64,000 nt of DNA from ER46 sp035545575 (GTDB taxonomy: Bacteria > Verrucomicrobiota > Verrucomicrobiia > Opitutales > Opitutaceae), in NCBI GenBank assembly GCA_035545575.1, contig DASZYB010000085.1, forward strand, positions 35,378-99,377, in the 5' to 3' direction. How positions within the stretch are numbered: position 1 is the stretch's first letter; each line of letters starts with the position of its first letter. Made by a program: the position numbers and the translations under genes. Positions 36,311 through 43,780 of this stretch are shown piece after piece. The notes below the pieces were generated by a model. The model had not been told where the DNA came from, searched no databases, and saw only the letters and a program-made list of their open reading frames with translations.

Positions 36311-37114
36311 ATGCCCGAAGCCGCGCCGACCTTCTACGAACAACTCGTCGCGCTCGAGCGCGCGGGCACGGCGTTCGTCCTCGTCACGCTCGTCGAGTCG
36401 CGCGGCAGCGTGCCCCAGGACACCGGCGCCAAGATGCTCGTGACCGCGGCCGGCCTGCACGCGGGCACCGTGGGCGGCGGCCGCGTGGAAGCACAGGCGC
36501 TCGCCCTCGCGCACGAGATGCTCGCGAAGAACGACGCCGCGCCGCGCTTCGCCGAGTGGACGCTGAAAGGCGACGTCGGCATGACGTGTGGCGGCGCGGT
36601 GAAACTTTATTTCGAACCGCATCCGGCCGGCGGCGCCGCATGGACGATCGCGATCTTCGGCGCGGGCCATGTTGCGCAGGCGCTCGTGCCCGTGCTCGTG
36701 CCGTTGCCGTGCATCCTGCGCGTCTACGATTCGCGCGCCGAGTGGCTCGAGCGTCTGCCGCGCGCGCGAAATCTCCAAACCACCATCCAAGCCGAGCTCG
36801 CGCCCGCGATCGATGCGCTGCCCGACGATGCTTTTGTGCTCTGCATGACGCAGGGCCATAAGACCGACCGGCCGATCCTGCACCGCGCACTCGCCACGCG
36901 AAATTTTCCGTTTCTCGGTGCGATCGGCAGCGCGTCGAAGGCCGCAATTCTCCGCCGTGAGCTCGTCGCCGATGGCCTCGCGCCCGAGCGGGCGGCACAG
37001 TTTCATTGTCCCGTCGGGCTCGATTTCGGCACGAATCATCCGCACGAGATCGCGTTGAGCATCGCGGCGCAGTTGCTCAGCGAGCGCGACAAACAGCGCC
37101 AGACCGCGTCCTGA
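36311..37114 (+). CDS. XdhC/CoxI-family accessory protein
   Basis: A 267-residue protein with N-terminal XdhC_CoxI region (ESRGSVPQDTGAKMLVT, AGTVGGGRVEAQAL, LKGDVGMTCGGAVKLYFEP) and C-terminal Rossmann domain (IAIFGAGHVAQAL...FVLCMTQGHKTDRPIL, GAIGSASKAAILRREL). XdhC helps insert or sulfurate the molybdenum cofactor of xanthine dehydrogenase-type enzymes. No xdhA/B or cox genes are nearby; the only molybdoprotein in the window is the YdeP-like enzyme 2 kb away, so a link is possible but speculative. Confidence 0.9.
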   Translation: MPEAAPTFYEQLVALERAGTAFVLVTLVESRGSVPQDTGAKMLVTAAGLHAGTVGGGRVEAQALALAHEMLAKNDAAPRFAEWTLKGDVGMTCGGAVKLYFEPHPAGGAAWTIAIFGAGHVAQALVPVLVPLPCILRVYDSRAEWLERLPRARNLQTTIQAELAPAIDALPDDAFVLCMTQGHKTDRPILHRALATRNFPFLGAIGSASKAAILRRELVADGLAPERAAQFHCPVGLDFGTNHPHEIALSIAAQLLSERDKQRQTAS

Positions 37115-37202
37115 CCAGACGGTCGCAAACGTCCCGTCCGGCCGCGACCTTGCGCCCGCTATTGCGTGGAACACCGTTTCCGCCCACGTTTCTGTTCCTG
37201 TC

Positions 37203-37877
37203 ATGGCTCGCGTCGTTTCATTCCCGGCTCTTCTTCTCGCGGTCGCCGCTGCGACCGGGGCGCAGGCACAGTCCGCGCCGAATCCGATCCTCGTGGCGCC
37301 GCCGGCTCCGGCGCAAAAATCGCCGCCACCCGACGAAAATCGTGCGCGACCTGTCTCGCCCGATGTCGCCGCGCGCCTGGCAGCATCGGCGCCGAAATTC
37401 GCGCCGCCACCTCCACAGCCCGCCCCGAAACCCGAGGAGGAAGGCGTCGACCTCCGTGACGTGGACAAGCCGAAGAACGGCATCATCCGCCTCCCGAAAT
37501 ACATCGTGCAGGAGCGGAAGCCCGCGGTGCTCGACGAGCGCGCCGTGCACACCGAAAAAGGCCTCACCGATATCGCGGTGCGCCGCTACATCTCCGAAGT
37601 CGATCGCGTGATGAACGGTTTTTATCTGCCGATCGTCGGCTCCTCCTCGGAAAAGCGCGCGCGCGCGATGTATGCCGAGGACGAGCGGCTGAAAAACATG
37701 TCCGACCTGCGGGATGCGGCCGTCACCGCGGCGAAGTCCGATCCGGGCCAGGGCGCCTACATTCTGCGGGAGTCGCGAGACGCGTTCATGCGCAGCAGCG
37801 ACTTCGGGTGGCACGGCGGCGGCAGCGACAAGCCGACCTTCACGGAAGGCGCCGAGATCGACCGCCTCAGTCACTGA
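37203..37877 (+). CDS. Hypothetical secreted protein, paralogue A
   Basis: A 224-residue protein with a signal peptide (to about residue 22, TGAQAQ), then a Pro-rich linker (about 23-85), then a conserved-looking core beginning NGIIRLPKYIVQERK, with DERAVHTEKG and EDERLKNMSDL. The core aligns with the second protein at 38212-38805, so they are divergent paralogues. No known domain recognised. The Pro-rich linker suggests periplasmic or wall-spanning placement. Confidence 0.75.
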   Translation: MARVVSFPALLLAVAAATGAQAQSAPNPILVAPPAPAQKSPPPDENRARPVSPDVAARLAASAPKFAPPPPQPAPKPEEEGVDLRDVDKPKNGIIRLPKYIVQERKPAVLDERAVHTEKGLTDIAVRRYISEVDRVMNGFYLPIVGSSSEKRARAMYAEDERLKNMSDLRDAAVTAAKSDPGQGAYILRESRDAFMRSSDFGWHGGGSDKPTFTEGAEIDRLSH

Positions 37878-37932
37878 AAAAGCGCGCGCCGCCCGGACGC
37901 GTGCTTCGATTTGCGAGCGCGATCGCGTCGCG

Positions 37933-38061
37933 TTATTTGGTGCAGCAGGCGGCGCAGCCACTGTCGGAGCACGCCGCACCGGTCGTCGGCTGCGAGCCCA
38001 CGGCAAACGCCGTCGCTGCAATCGTCGCGCCGAGGATGAGCAGGTGGAGATATTTTTTCAT
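37933..38061 (-). CDS. Small exported Cys-rich peptide, 42 aa
   Basis: Starts MKKYLHLLILGATIAATAFA, a textbook signal peptide, leaving a mature part of about 20 residues that ends CSDSGCAACCTK (Cys at 31, 36, 39, 40). Encoded on the opposite strand between the two paralogous secreted proteins. The clustered Cys could bind a metal or form disulfides. Too short to classify; coding is supported by the clean Lys-hydrophobic leader. Confidence 0.6.
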   Translation of the reverse strand: MKKYLHLLILGATIAATAFAVGSQPTTGAACSDSGCAACCTK

Positions 38062-38211
38062 GGGCTGAGCAATTGCGGTGAAGAGTGAAAACACGCACCG
38101 GATGTCGCCGGCGACGCGACGCACGCTGCAAATCGACGCGCCGCTGGCAAAACGTTTCGCCGCGGAAAATCCTCGGAACCGGGAGCCCGATCGGCTTTCT
38201 TGCTCCTTGCG

Positions 38212-38805
38212 ATGCTGCGTCTTCCCCACGCCTCGTGCGGTTTGCTGGCGGTGAGTTTTGCCGCGGCAACACTCGCTGCCGACATCGCAGGACCTGCCGC
38301 CAATGCGACGCCGACTCTCGCGCCCGCTTCGCCCGCGCCGCACGCCGACACGCCAGTGGCCGCCGCGATGCTTGCCGCCGCGGTGGCGAAATACACTCCG
38401 CCCGCCTCCACCGCGCCACGCCCGACGGAAACGCCGCGCAACACGATCGTGCGGCTCCCGCCTTACGTCATGTCCGCCTACATCGTCCGGGAGCGGCGCG
38501 TCCCGCGCTTTTCCGAGCGCGAGATGCTCACGCCCAAAGGCAAGATCGCACTCGCGTATAAAAAACACCCGGGCCTCCATTTTAATCCGCTGTTCTTCCT
38601 CATCAGCAACGACGGCGCCGCGCTGATGATGGAAGAGGAAGAGGAGCGCCTCGAGCGCATCGCCGAGATGAACGATCTTGTTGGCCTGTATCGCATCGGC
38701 GGCGAAACGGAGGCTCACCGCCAGGCCCAAGGCGAACTGGAGCAACTCCAGATGCGTCCGAGCGATTGGGTTTCGACCGGCGGCTCGTATGTGACCCCGA
38801 AGTAG
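38212..38805 (+). CDS. Hypothetical secreted protein, paralogue B
   Basis: A 197-residue protein with a signal peptide (MLRLPHASCGLLAVSFAAAT...), a Pro/Ala-rich linker, then a core beginning NTIVRLPPYVMSAYIVRERR, with SEREMLTPKG and EEEERLERIAEMNDL. The order and spacing match paralogue A (IVRLP-Y, ER-P, ER...T-KG, EEERL...DL). The ATG at 38212 is preferred to the TTG at 38200. Function unknown. Confidence 0.72.
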   Translation: MLRLPHASCGLLAVSFAAATLAADIAGPAANATPTLAPASPAPHADTPVAAAMLAAAVAKYTPPASTAPRPTETPRNTIVRLPPYVMSAYIVRERRVPRFSEREMLTPKGKIALAYKKHPGLHFNPLFFLISNDGAALMMEEEEERLERIAEMNDLVGLYRIGGETEAHRQAQGELEQLQMRPSDWVSTGGSYVTPK

Positions 38806-38877
38806 GCCCGTGCCTCTGTCCGCGCGCTTCGCGGCGGCAAACGCATCGCGCTCACGTTCGAACCGCCCACGCCGCGC

Positions 38878-39207
38878 TCAACGCGCGCACAACGCCTGCG
38901 CGATCTCCGTCCACTCCGCCTCGAGCGTCACGCTCGTCGCCGGCATTTTCCGGCCCGCACGCGCATACCAGTAGCCGGCATTGCCGAGGTCGCCTTCCTT
39001 CCGATGGAGGTAGGCGTGCACCCACGCGCCGTCGCGATTCGCCTCCGCTGGCGCGCACGCGTGCGCGACATCCCACTCGCCGCGCGCGTCGTGCCACAGC
39101 GCCTGCAACGCCGCGCTGCTGCCCTCCGGCGGCGCCGGATCGCGGTCGAGGGAGGCGCGGAACTCTGCAAATGACATTTGCGCCAGCGTGCGTAACGCGT
39201 TTTCCAT
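38878..39207 (-). CDS. Conserved hypothetical protein, 109 aa
   Basis: Soluble protein opening MENALRTLAQMSFAEFRASL, then QALWHDARGEWDVAHACAPA and AWVHAYLHRKEGDLGNAGYWY, ending ARAGRKMPATSVTLEAEWTEIAQ. The HAYLHRKEGD-NA-YWY segment looks like a TPR-like helix pair seen in a family of small unnamed proteins. Divergent from birA, 47 bases away. Function unknown. Confidence 0.75.
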   Translation of the reverse strand: MENALRTLAQMSFAEFRASLDRDPAPPEGSSAALQALWHDARGEWDVAHACAPAEANRDGAWVHAYLHRKEGDLGNAGYWYARAGRKMPATSVTLEAEWTEIAQALCAR

Positions 39208-39254
39208 TTCAACCTCCTCCTCGCCGCCGTTCGCCCTTACCCTGCCGCCTCTCC

Positions 39255-40274
39255 GTGCTGACCACCGAACACGTCATCCTCCGCGAACTGCTCGCCCACG
39301 AGCCCAACTGGGTTTCCGGCGCCACGCTCGCCGCGAAGCTCGGCGTGAGCCGCGTCGCGATCTGGCAGCAGATGGAAAAACTGCGCGCCGCCGGCTTCCG
39401 CTTCGAGGCGCAGCGCGCGAAGGGCTACCGGCTCACGCAGCGGCCCACGACGTTGCACGGGCCGTTCATCGAGACGCAGCTCAAGGTCCGCCCGCGCGGC
39501 TTCTCGCTGCTTGTCCTCGACGAGGTCGACAGCACCAACGACGAGGCCGCGCGTCAGCTCGGCGAAGGCCGCGCGACGCCGTTCGCCGTGCTGGCGCGCC
39601 GGCAGACGCACGGTCGCGGCCGCTTCGGCCGCACGTGGCACAGCGAGGCCAACGGCAATCTCTACGCGAGCTTCGCGTTTCGCCCGCGCGTCGAGCCGGA
39701 GCGGATGCAGACCTTCACGCTCTGGATGGGCGTGAACCTCTGCGAACTGCTCGCCAATTTCGCGCACGTCACCGCCGCGCTCAAATGGCCGAACGACCTG
39801 CTCTTCGACGGCCGCAAGGCCGGCGGCATGCTCACCGAGGCGCGCGTCGACGCGGACCAGATCCGCGATCTCGTTTTCGGGCTCGGGCTGAACGTCAACA
39901 GCGCCGCGAGCGCCTGGCCCGCCGACCTCGCGCGCCGCGCCGTCTCGCTCGCGGAGGTCACCGGCGCGCCGCTCGATCTCAACCGGCTCGCCGCCGCGTT
40001 GATCGGGCGCGTGCTGCTCGCCTACCAGGCGTTCGCCGACGGTGAGCACGCGAAGACATTCGCCGATCTCTGGAACCGCTACGATGTGCTCCGCGGCAAA
40101 CCCGTCACGCTGCTCGAGGGCGGCCGGCGGCATCACGGCATCGTCGTCGGCGTCGACGACGAAGGCGCGCTGCTGCTGCGCGACGACGCGCACACGCATC
40201 GTTTCCGCGCCGGCGAAGTCACGATCGAAAAGGAAACGCGTCCTGCCGTCCGGGAGCACAAGCCGAGAGAATAG
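39255..40274 (+). CDS. birA: Biotin-[acetyl-CoA-carboxylase] ligase with repressor HTH
   Basis: A 339-residue bifunctional BirA. N-terminal winged helix (about 1-65: LAAKLGVSRVAIWQQMEKLR), catalytic domain with DEVDSTNDEA, the biotinyl-AMP loop GRGRFGRTW (about 120), ALKWPNDLLF (about 176) and KAGGMLTEA, and the C-terminal SH3-like part (GKPVTLLEGGRRHHGIV). Attaches biotin to AccB, and the HTH suggests it also represses biotin genes. GTG start at 39255 chosen at the first plausible codon before the HTH. Confidence 0.95.
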   Translation: MLTTEHVILRELLAHEPNWVSGATLAAKLGVSRVAIWQQMEKLRAAGFRFEAQRAKGYRLTQRPTTLHGPFIETQLKVRPRGFSLLVLDEVDSTNDEAARQLGEGRATPFAVLARRQTHGRGRFGRTWHSEANGNLYASFAFRPRVEPERMQTFTLWMGVNLCELLANFAHVTAALKWPNDLLFDGRKAGGMLTEARVDADQIRDLVFGLGLNVNSAASAWPADLARRAVSLAEVTGAPLDLNRLAAALIGRVLLAYQAFADGEHAKTFADLWNRYDVLRGKPVTLLEGGRRHHGIVVGVDDEGALLLRDDAHTHRFRAGEVTIEKETRPAVREHKPRE

Positions 40275-40287
40275 CGGACCATTGCCG

Positions 40288-41361
40288 ATGGATTCTTGTC
40301 CTTCCGGTGCGACGTCTCTTGTCTCTGGTCCCTTGTCCCCGGTTCCGCCAACTCCCGCCATCGAAGTCAGCCGGCTCGTCAAAGCCTACGGCGGCGTCGT
40401 GGCGGTCAGCGACATCAGCTTCAACGTCGCGCGCGGCGAGATCGTCGGCTTCCTCGGGCCCAACGGCGCGGGCAAATCCACGACGATGCGCATCCTCACC
40501 GGTTATCTGCCGGCGACGTCCGGCAGCGTGCGCATCATGGGCCTGCCGGTGGCGACGCAGCCCGACGAGATCAAGCGCCGCATCGGCTACATGCCCGAAA
40601 ACAATCCGCTGCCCGAGGACATGCGCGTCTCGGAATACATGTATTTTCGCGGCCGGCTGAAGGAAATCCCGCGGCGCAAACTCGGCCCGCGCATCGACGA
40701 AGTCCTCGAAGTCTGCGACCTGAAACGCGTCCGCCACAAAATCATCGGCCAGCTCTCGAAAGGCTACCGCCAGCGCGTCGGCATCGCCGAGGCGATCCTC
40801 GCCGAACCGCCCGTCATCATCATGGACGAGCCGACGATCGGCCTCGACCCGCACCAGATTCTCATCGTGCGCGATCTCATCGCGAGCCTGCGCGGCCGGA
40901 TGACGGTGATCATCTCCTCGCACATTCTCCCGGAAATCGAAGTCACGTGCGACCGCGTGCTCATCATCAACCAGGGCCGCGTTGTCGCGCAGGGCACGCC
41001 GGCCGAGCTGCGCCGCGAAATTTTCGGCCATTCCACCTACAAGCTCGAGCTCGCCGGCGATTTCGCCGCGCTGCCCGCCGTGCTCGCCGCGATCGAGCCG
41101 ACGCTGCAGCCCAAGGGCGAAGGCGAGCCGCGCGCCGACGGCTTTCGCGCCCTCACGCTCACGACCGCGCGCGCGGACGAACTCGGCGAGGCGCTGCTGC
41201 GCGCGTTGCTCGCGCGCGATTTTCGCGTGCGCTCGCTCGCGCGCACGCACCCGTCGCTCGAGGACGTTTTTCTCGCCGCCACGCGCCGCAGCTGGGATGC
41301 CGTCGCCCCGCTGGCGCGGGAAGAAGGGAGCAAAGGGAATGGAGCGGGCATTCCTTCCTGA
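40288..41361 (+). CDS. ABC transporter ATPase, GldA/Nos-like
   Basis: A 357-residue ATPase. Walker A GPNGAGKST (about 57-65), signature LSKGYRQRVGIAEA (about 157), Walker B VIIMDEPTIGLDP (about 177) and H-loop ISSHILPEI, followed by a ~110-residue C-terminal domain typical of GldA-type exporters. The first ~23 residues (SGATSLVSGPLSPVPPTP) are encoded by repeat-like DNA and may not be translated. First of five co-oriented genes (ATPase, permease, GldG-like, DUF4340, AsmA-like); this set is linked to gliding or envelope export in other phyla. Confidence 0.92.
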   Translation: MDSCPSGATSLVSGPLSPVPPTPAIEVSRLVKAYGGVVAVSDISFNVARGEIVGFLGPNGAGKSTTMRILTGYLPATSGSVRIMGLPVATQPDEIKRRIGYMPENNPLPEDMRVSEYMYFRGRLKEIPRRKLGPRIDEVLEVCDLKRVRHKIIGQLSKGYRQRVGIAEAILAEPPVIIMDEPTIGLDPHQILIVRDLIASLRGRMTVIISSHILPEIEVTCDRVLIINQGRVVAQGTPAELRREIFGHSTYKLELAGDFAALPAVLAAIEPTLQPKGEGEPRADGFRALTLTTARADELGEALLRALLARDFRVRSLARTHPSLEDVFLAATRRSWDAVAPLAREEGSKGNGAGIPS

Positions 41362-41412
41362 AGTCTCACCGGCCGTGCTCTTGTCCTTCTCCCTTCTCCC
41401 TGCTCCGTTCTC
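41329..41412. repeat. Imperfect palindrome at the ATPase-permease junction
   Basis: The purine-rich arm (GAAGAAGGGAGCAAAGGG, from 41329) and pyrimidine-rich arm (CCTTCTCCCTTCTCCCTGC region, to 41412) are roughly 75 percent reverse-complementary. The left arm encodes the last ~12 residues of the ATPase (REEGSKGNGAGIPS), so the element overlaps coding sequence. Confidence 0.6.
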
Positions 41413-41421
41413 CGGCGGAAA

Positions 41422-42183
41422 ATGAAACATTTTCTGACCCTCCTCAGCCACGAGATCCGCATGCTGCTCGTCAGCCCGGCCACGTATGTCGCCGCCACGC
41501 TCTTCCTCGGCTTCATGGGGCTGATCTTCACGCGCATCCTGGAATTCTACAGCGTCGCTCCGCAGGAGACGTCGCCCGCGTATGTGTTCTTCGACCTGTT
41601 CTGGCTGCCGGTCTGCGTGATGGTCCCGCTGCTCACGATGAAGTGTCTCGCCGAGGAGCGCCGGCTCGGCACGATCGAGACGCTGCTCACCACGCCGGTC
41701 ACGACGACCGAGGTCGTGCTCGCGAAATTCGGCGCCGCTTACTTCCTCTATCTCGCGCTCTGGGGTTTCACCGCGGGATTTTTCTACATCCTGAACAAAT
41801 CCTCGGGCGACCTGCACCTGCTCGACGCCGGCCCGCTCGTCGGCGGCTACGTTTTCATCGCCGTGTCCGGGCTTTTCTTCGTCGCGATCGGCGTCTTCAG
41901 CAGTTCGCTCACGCGCAACCAGTCCGTCGCCGGCATCCTGAGCTGCGTGATCCTCGCCGCGCTGATCCTCGGCGGCCATTTTCTCTCGGATTCGTTCTGG
42001 TTCGACCGCGGCGTGTGGACGCCGGTGAAGTCCGCGCTCGACTACGCGCACGTCTGGGCGCACCGCGATGATTTCGCGCGCGGCGTGATCGATACGCGGC
42101 AGGTTCTGTTTTACCTGAGCGGCACCGCCGTGGCGCTCATCTTCAGCATCCTCGGCGTCGAGGCGAAGCTGCTGCACTCGTGA
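41422..42183 (+). CDS. ABC-2-type permease, GldF-like
   Basis: A 253-residue membrane protein with about six TM helices. N-terminus FLTLLSHEIRMLLVSPATYV and the LAEERRLGTIETLLTTPVTTTEVVLAKF signature (positions about 75-102) are typical of ABC-2 permeases of the Gld/Nos group. Partner of the upstream ATPase; the GldG-like gene follows 64 bases later. Confidence 0.92.
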   Translation: MKHFLTLLSHEIRMLLVSPATYVAATLFLGFMGLIFTRILEFYSVAPQETSPAYVFFDLFWLPVCVMVPLLTMKCLAEERRLGTIETLLTTPVTTTEVVLAKFGAAYFLYLALWGFTAGFFYILNKSSGDLHLLDAGPLVGGYVFIAVSGLFFVAIGVFSSSLTRNQSVAGILSCVILAALILGGHFLSDSFWFDRGVWTPVKSALDYAHVWAHRDDFARGVIDTRQVLFYLSGTAVALIFSILGVEAKLLHS

Positions 42184-42247
42184 CCCGCTGCCTGCCGCGC
42201 CCGCCCATGGCTCCGAATGTCCAACCCTCGCCGCTCGCCTGAGTCGC

Positions 42248-43720
42248 ATGCCTTCCGAAAGCTTCCGCACTGTCCGCTGGCTGCGCACGCTGAACCTCGT
42301 GCTGCAGGCGGTGCTGTTTCTCACGCTCTTCGGCGGCCTCAACTACCTCGCGAGCAAGCACGCGTGGCGCTTCGATCTCACGCGCCAGCGCAAATTTTCC
42401 CTCTCGCCCGAGACGCTTTCCTACGTCCGCGACCTGCGCCGGCCCGTGCACATCGTCGTCTCGCTCTCGGAGGAGAACGACAGCCCGGAAGTCCGCGGCC
42501 TCGTCGACGAATACGTCGCCGCCACCGCCGACTTGCCCGGCCGGATCACGAAGGAGATTCTCGACGTCTACCAGAACCGCCGCCGCGCCGAGGAACTCGG
42601 CCTCGACCAGCCCGATGTGCTCGTGCTCATCGCCGGCCAGAATCGCCAGGCCATCCCGGTCAACGAGCTCTACGAAATCAAAAACCAGCAGCGCGTCGCC
42701 TTCCGCGGCGAACAGGCGCTCACCTCCGCCATCCTCGACGTGTCGAGCGAGGCGCGGCAGAAAATTTATTTCCTCGTCGGCCACGGCGAGCTCCGCCCCG
42801 AGGACACCGACGCCAACCGCGGCCTCTCCACGCTGCGCGTCCAGCTCGAGGTGCGCAATTTCACCGTCGAAGCGATCGACCTCGCCGTCACGCACCGCGT
42901 GCCCGCCGACGCCTCGCTGCTCGTCGCCGCCGGCCCGCAATCGCGCTACACCCCCGCCGAGCAGGAATTGCTCCGCCAGTATCTCAACACCAAGGCCGGC
43001 CGCTTCCTGCTCTTCCTCAATCCGCGGATCAGCGCCAGCTCGCTCGGCCTCGAAAATCTCCTCCTCGACGACTGGGGCATCCTCGTCAACGACGACGTGA
43101 TTTGCGACACCGGCGCGGAAAACATCACCGAAAACGGCGACCTTTTCATCTGGGCGTTTCTCCCGCACCCGATCACGAACGCCCTGATCAATTACAAGAT
43201 GAAGCTGCGCCTCGGCGACACCCGCAGCGTCATGCCCGATCCGGGACGCTCCCTCGGCAACGGCCTCAACACCGTCACCGTCGCCGCCACGTCCACGACC
43301 GCGTGGGGCGAGCGCGACTACACGCGGCCGCCCTTCGTGTTCAACCGCGGCATCGACACCGCACCGCTGCGCGGCATGGATCCGCCCGACCGCCTCGGCG
43401 TCATCGTCGCCTCCGAACGCGTGCGCGTGCGCGCCGACCTGCCGTTCAGCGTGCCCGGCGGCCGCGTCGTCGTCTTCGGCAATGCCGACTTCATCGCCAA
43501 CGGGCGCATCGAAAACAGCAGCCTCCTCGTCGCGCTCAACGCGGTGAACTGGTCCGTCGATCGCGACCGCCAGCTCAGCGTGCCCGCGCGCCCGATCGAG
43601 CGCTTCCACCTCTCGCTCAGCGCCGGCGAATTCCAGCGCCTGCGCTACGCCTTGCTGCTCGCCGTTCCCGGCAGCACGCTTCTTCTCGGGCTCCTCGTCT
43701 ACTGGACGCGACGGACCTGA
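42248..43720 (+). CDS. GldG-like auxiliary ABC component
   Basis: A 490-residue protein with an N-terminal TM (NLVLQAVLFLTLFGGLNYLA), a large periplasmic domain of the GldG/ABC_transp_aux type (FDLTRQRKFSLSPETLSYV, YEIKNQQRVAFRGEQALTSAILD, FLVGHGELRPED) and a C-terminal TM (LLLAVPGSTLLLGLLVYW). In Bacteroidetes GldG works with GldA/GldF in gliding; here the function is inferred only from family and order. Confidence 0.9.
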   Translation: MPSESFRTVRWLRTLNLVLQAVLFLTLFGGLNYLASKHAWRFDLTRQRKFSLSPETLSYVRDLRRPVHIVVSLSEENDSPEVRGLVDEYVAATADLPGRITKEILDVYQNRRRAEELGLDQPDVLVLIAGQNRQAIPVNELYEIKNQQRVAFRGEQALTSAILDVSSEARQKIYFLVGHGELRPEDTDANRGLSTLRVQLEVRNFTVEAIDLAVTHRVPADASLLVAAGPQSRYTPAEQELLRQYLNTKAGRFLLFLNPRISASSLGLENLLLDDWGILVNDDVICDTGAENITENGDLFIWAFLPHPITNALINYKMKLRLGDTRSVMPDPGRSLGNGLNTVTVAATSTTAWGERDYTRPPFVFNRGIDTAPLRGMDPPDRLGVIVASERVRVRADLPFSVPGGRVVVFGNADFIANGRIENSSLLVALNAVNWSVDRDRQLSVPARPIERFHLSLSAGEFQRLRYALLLAVPGSTLLLGLLVYWTRRT

Positions 43721-43780
43721 CGTCTATCTTTTTCCCGCGCACCTCGCTTCAACCTCCGGCCCCCAACCCTCCCTTTCCCC

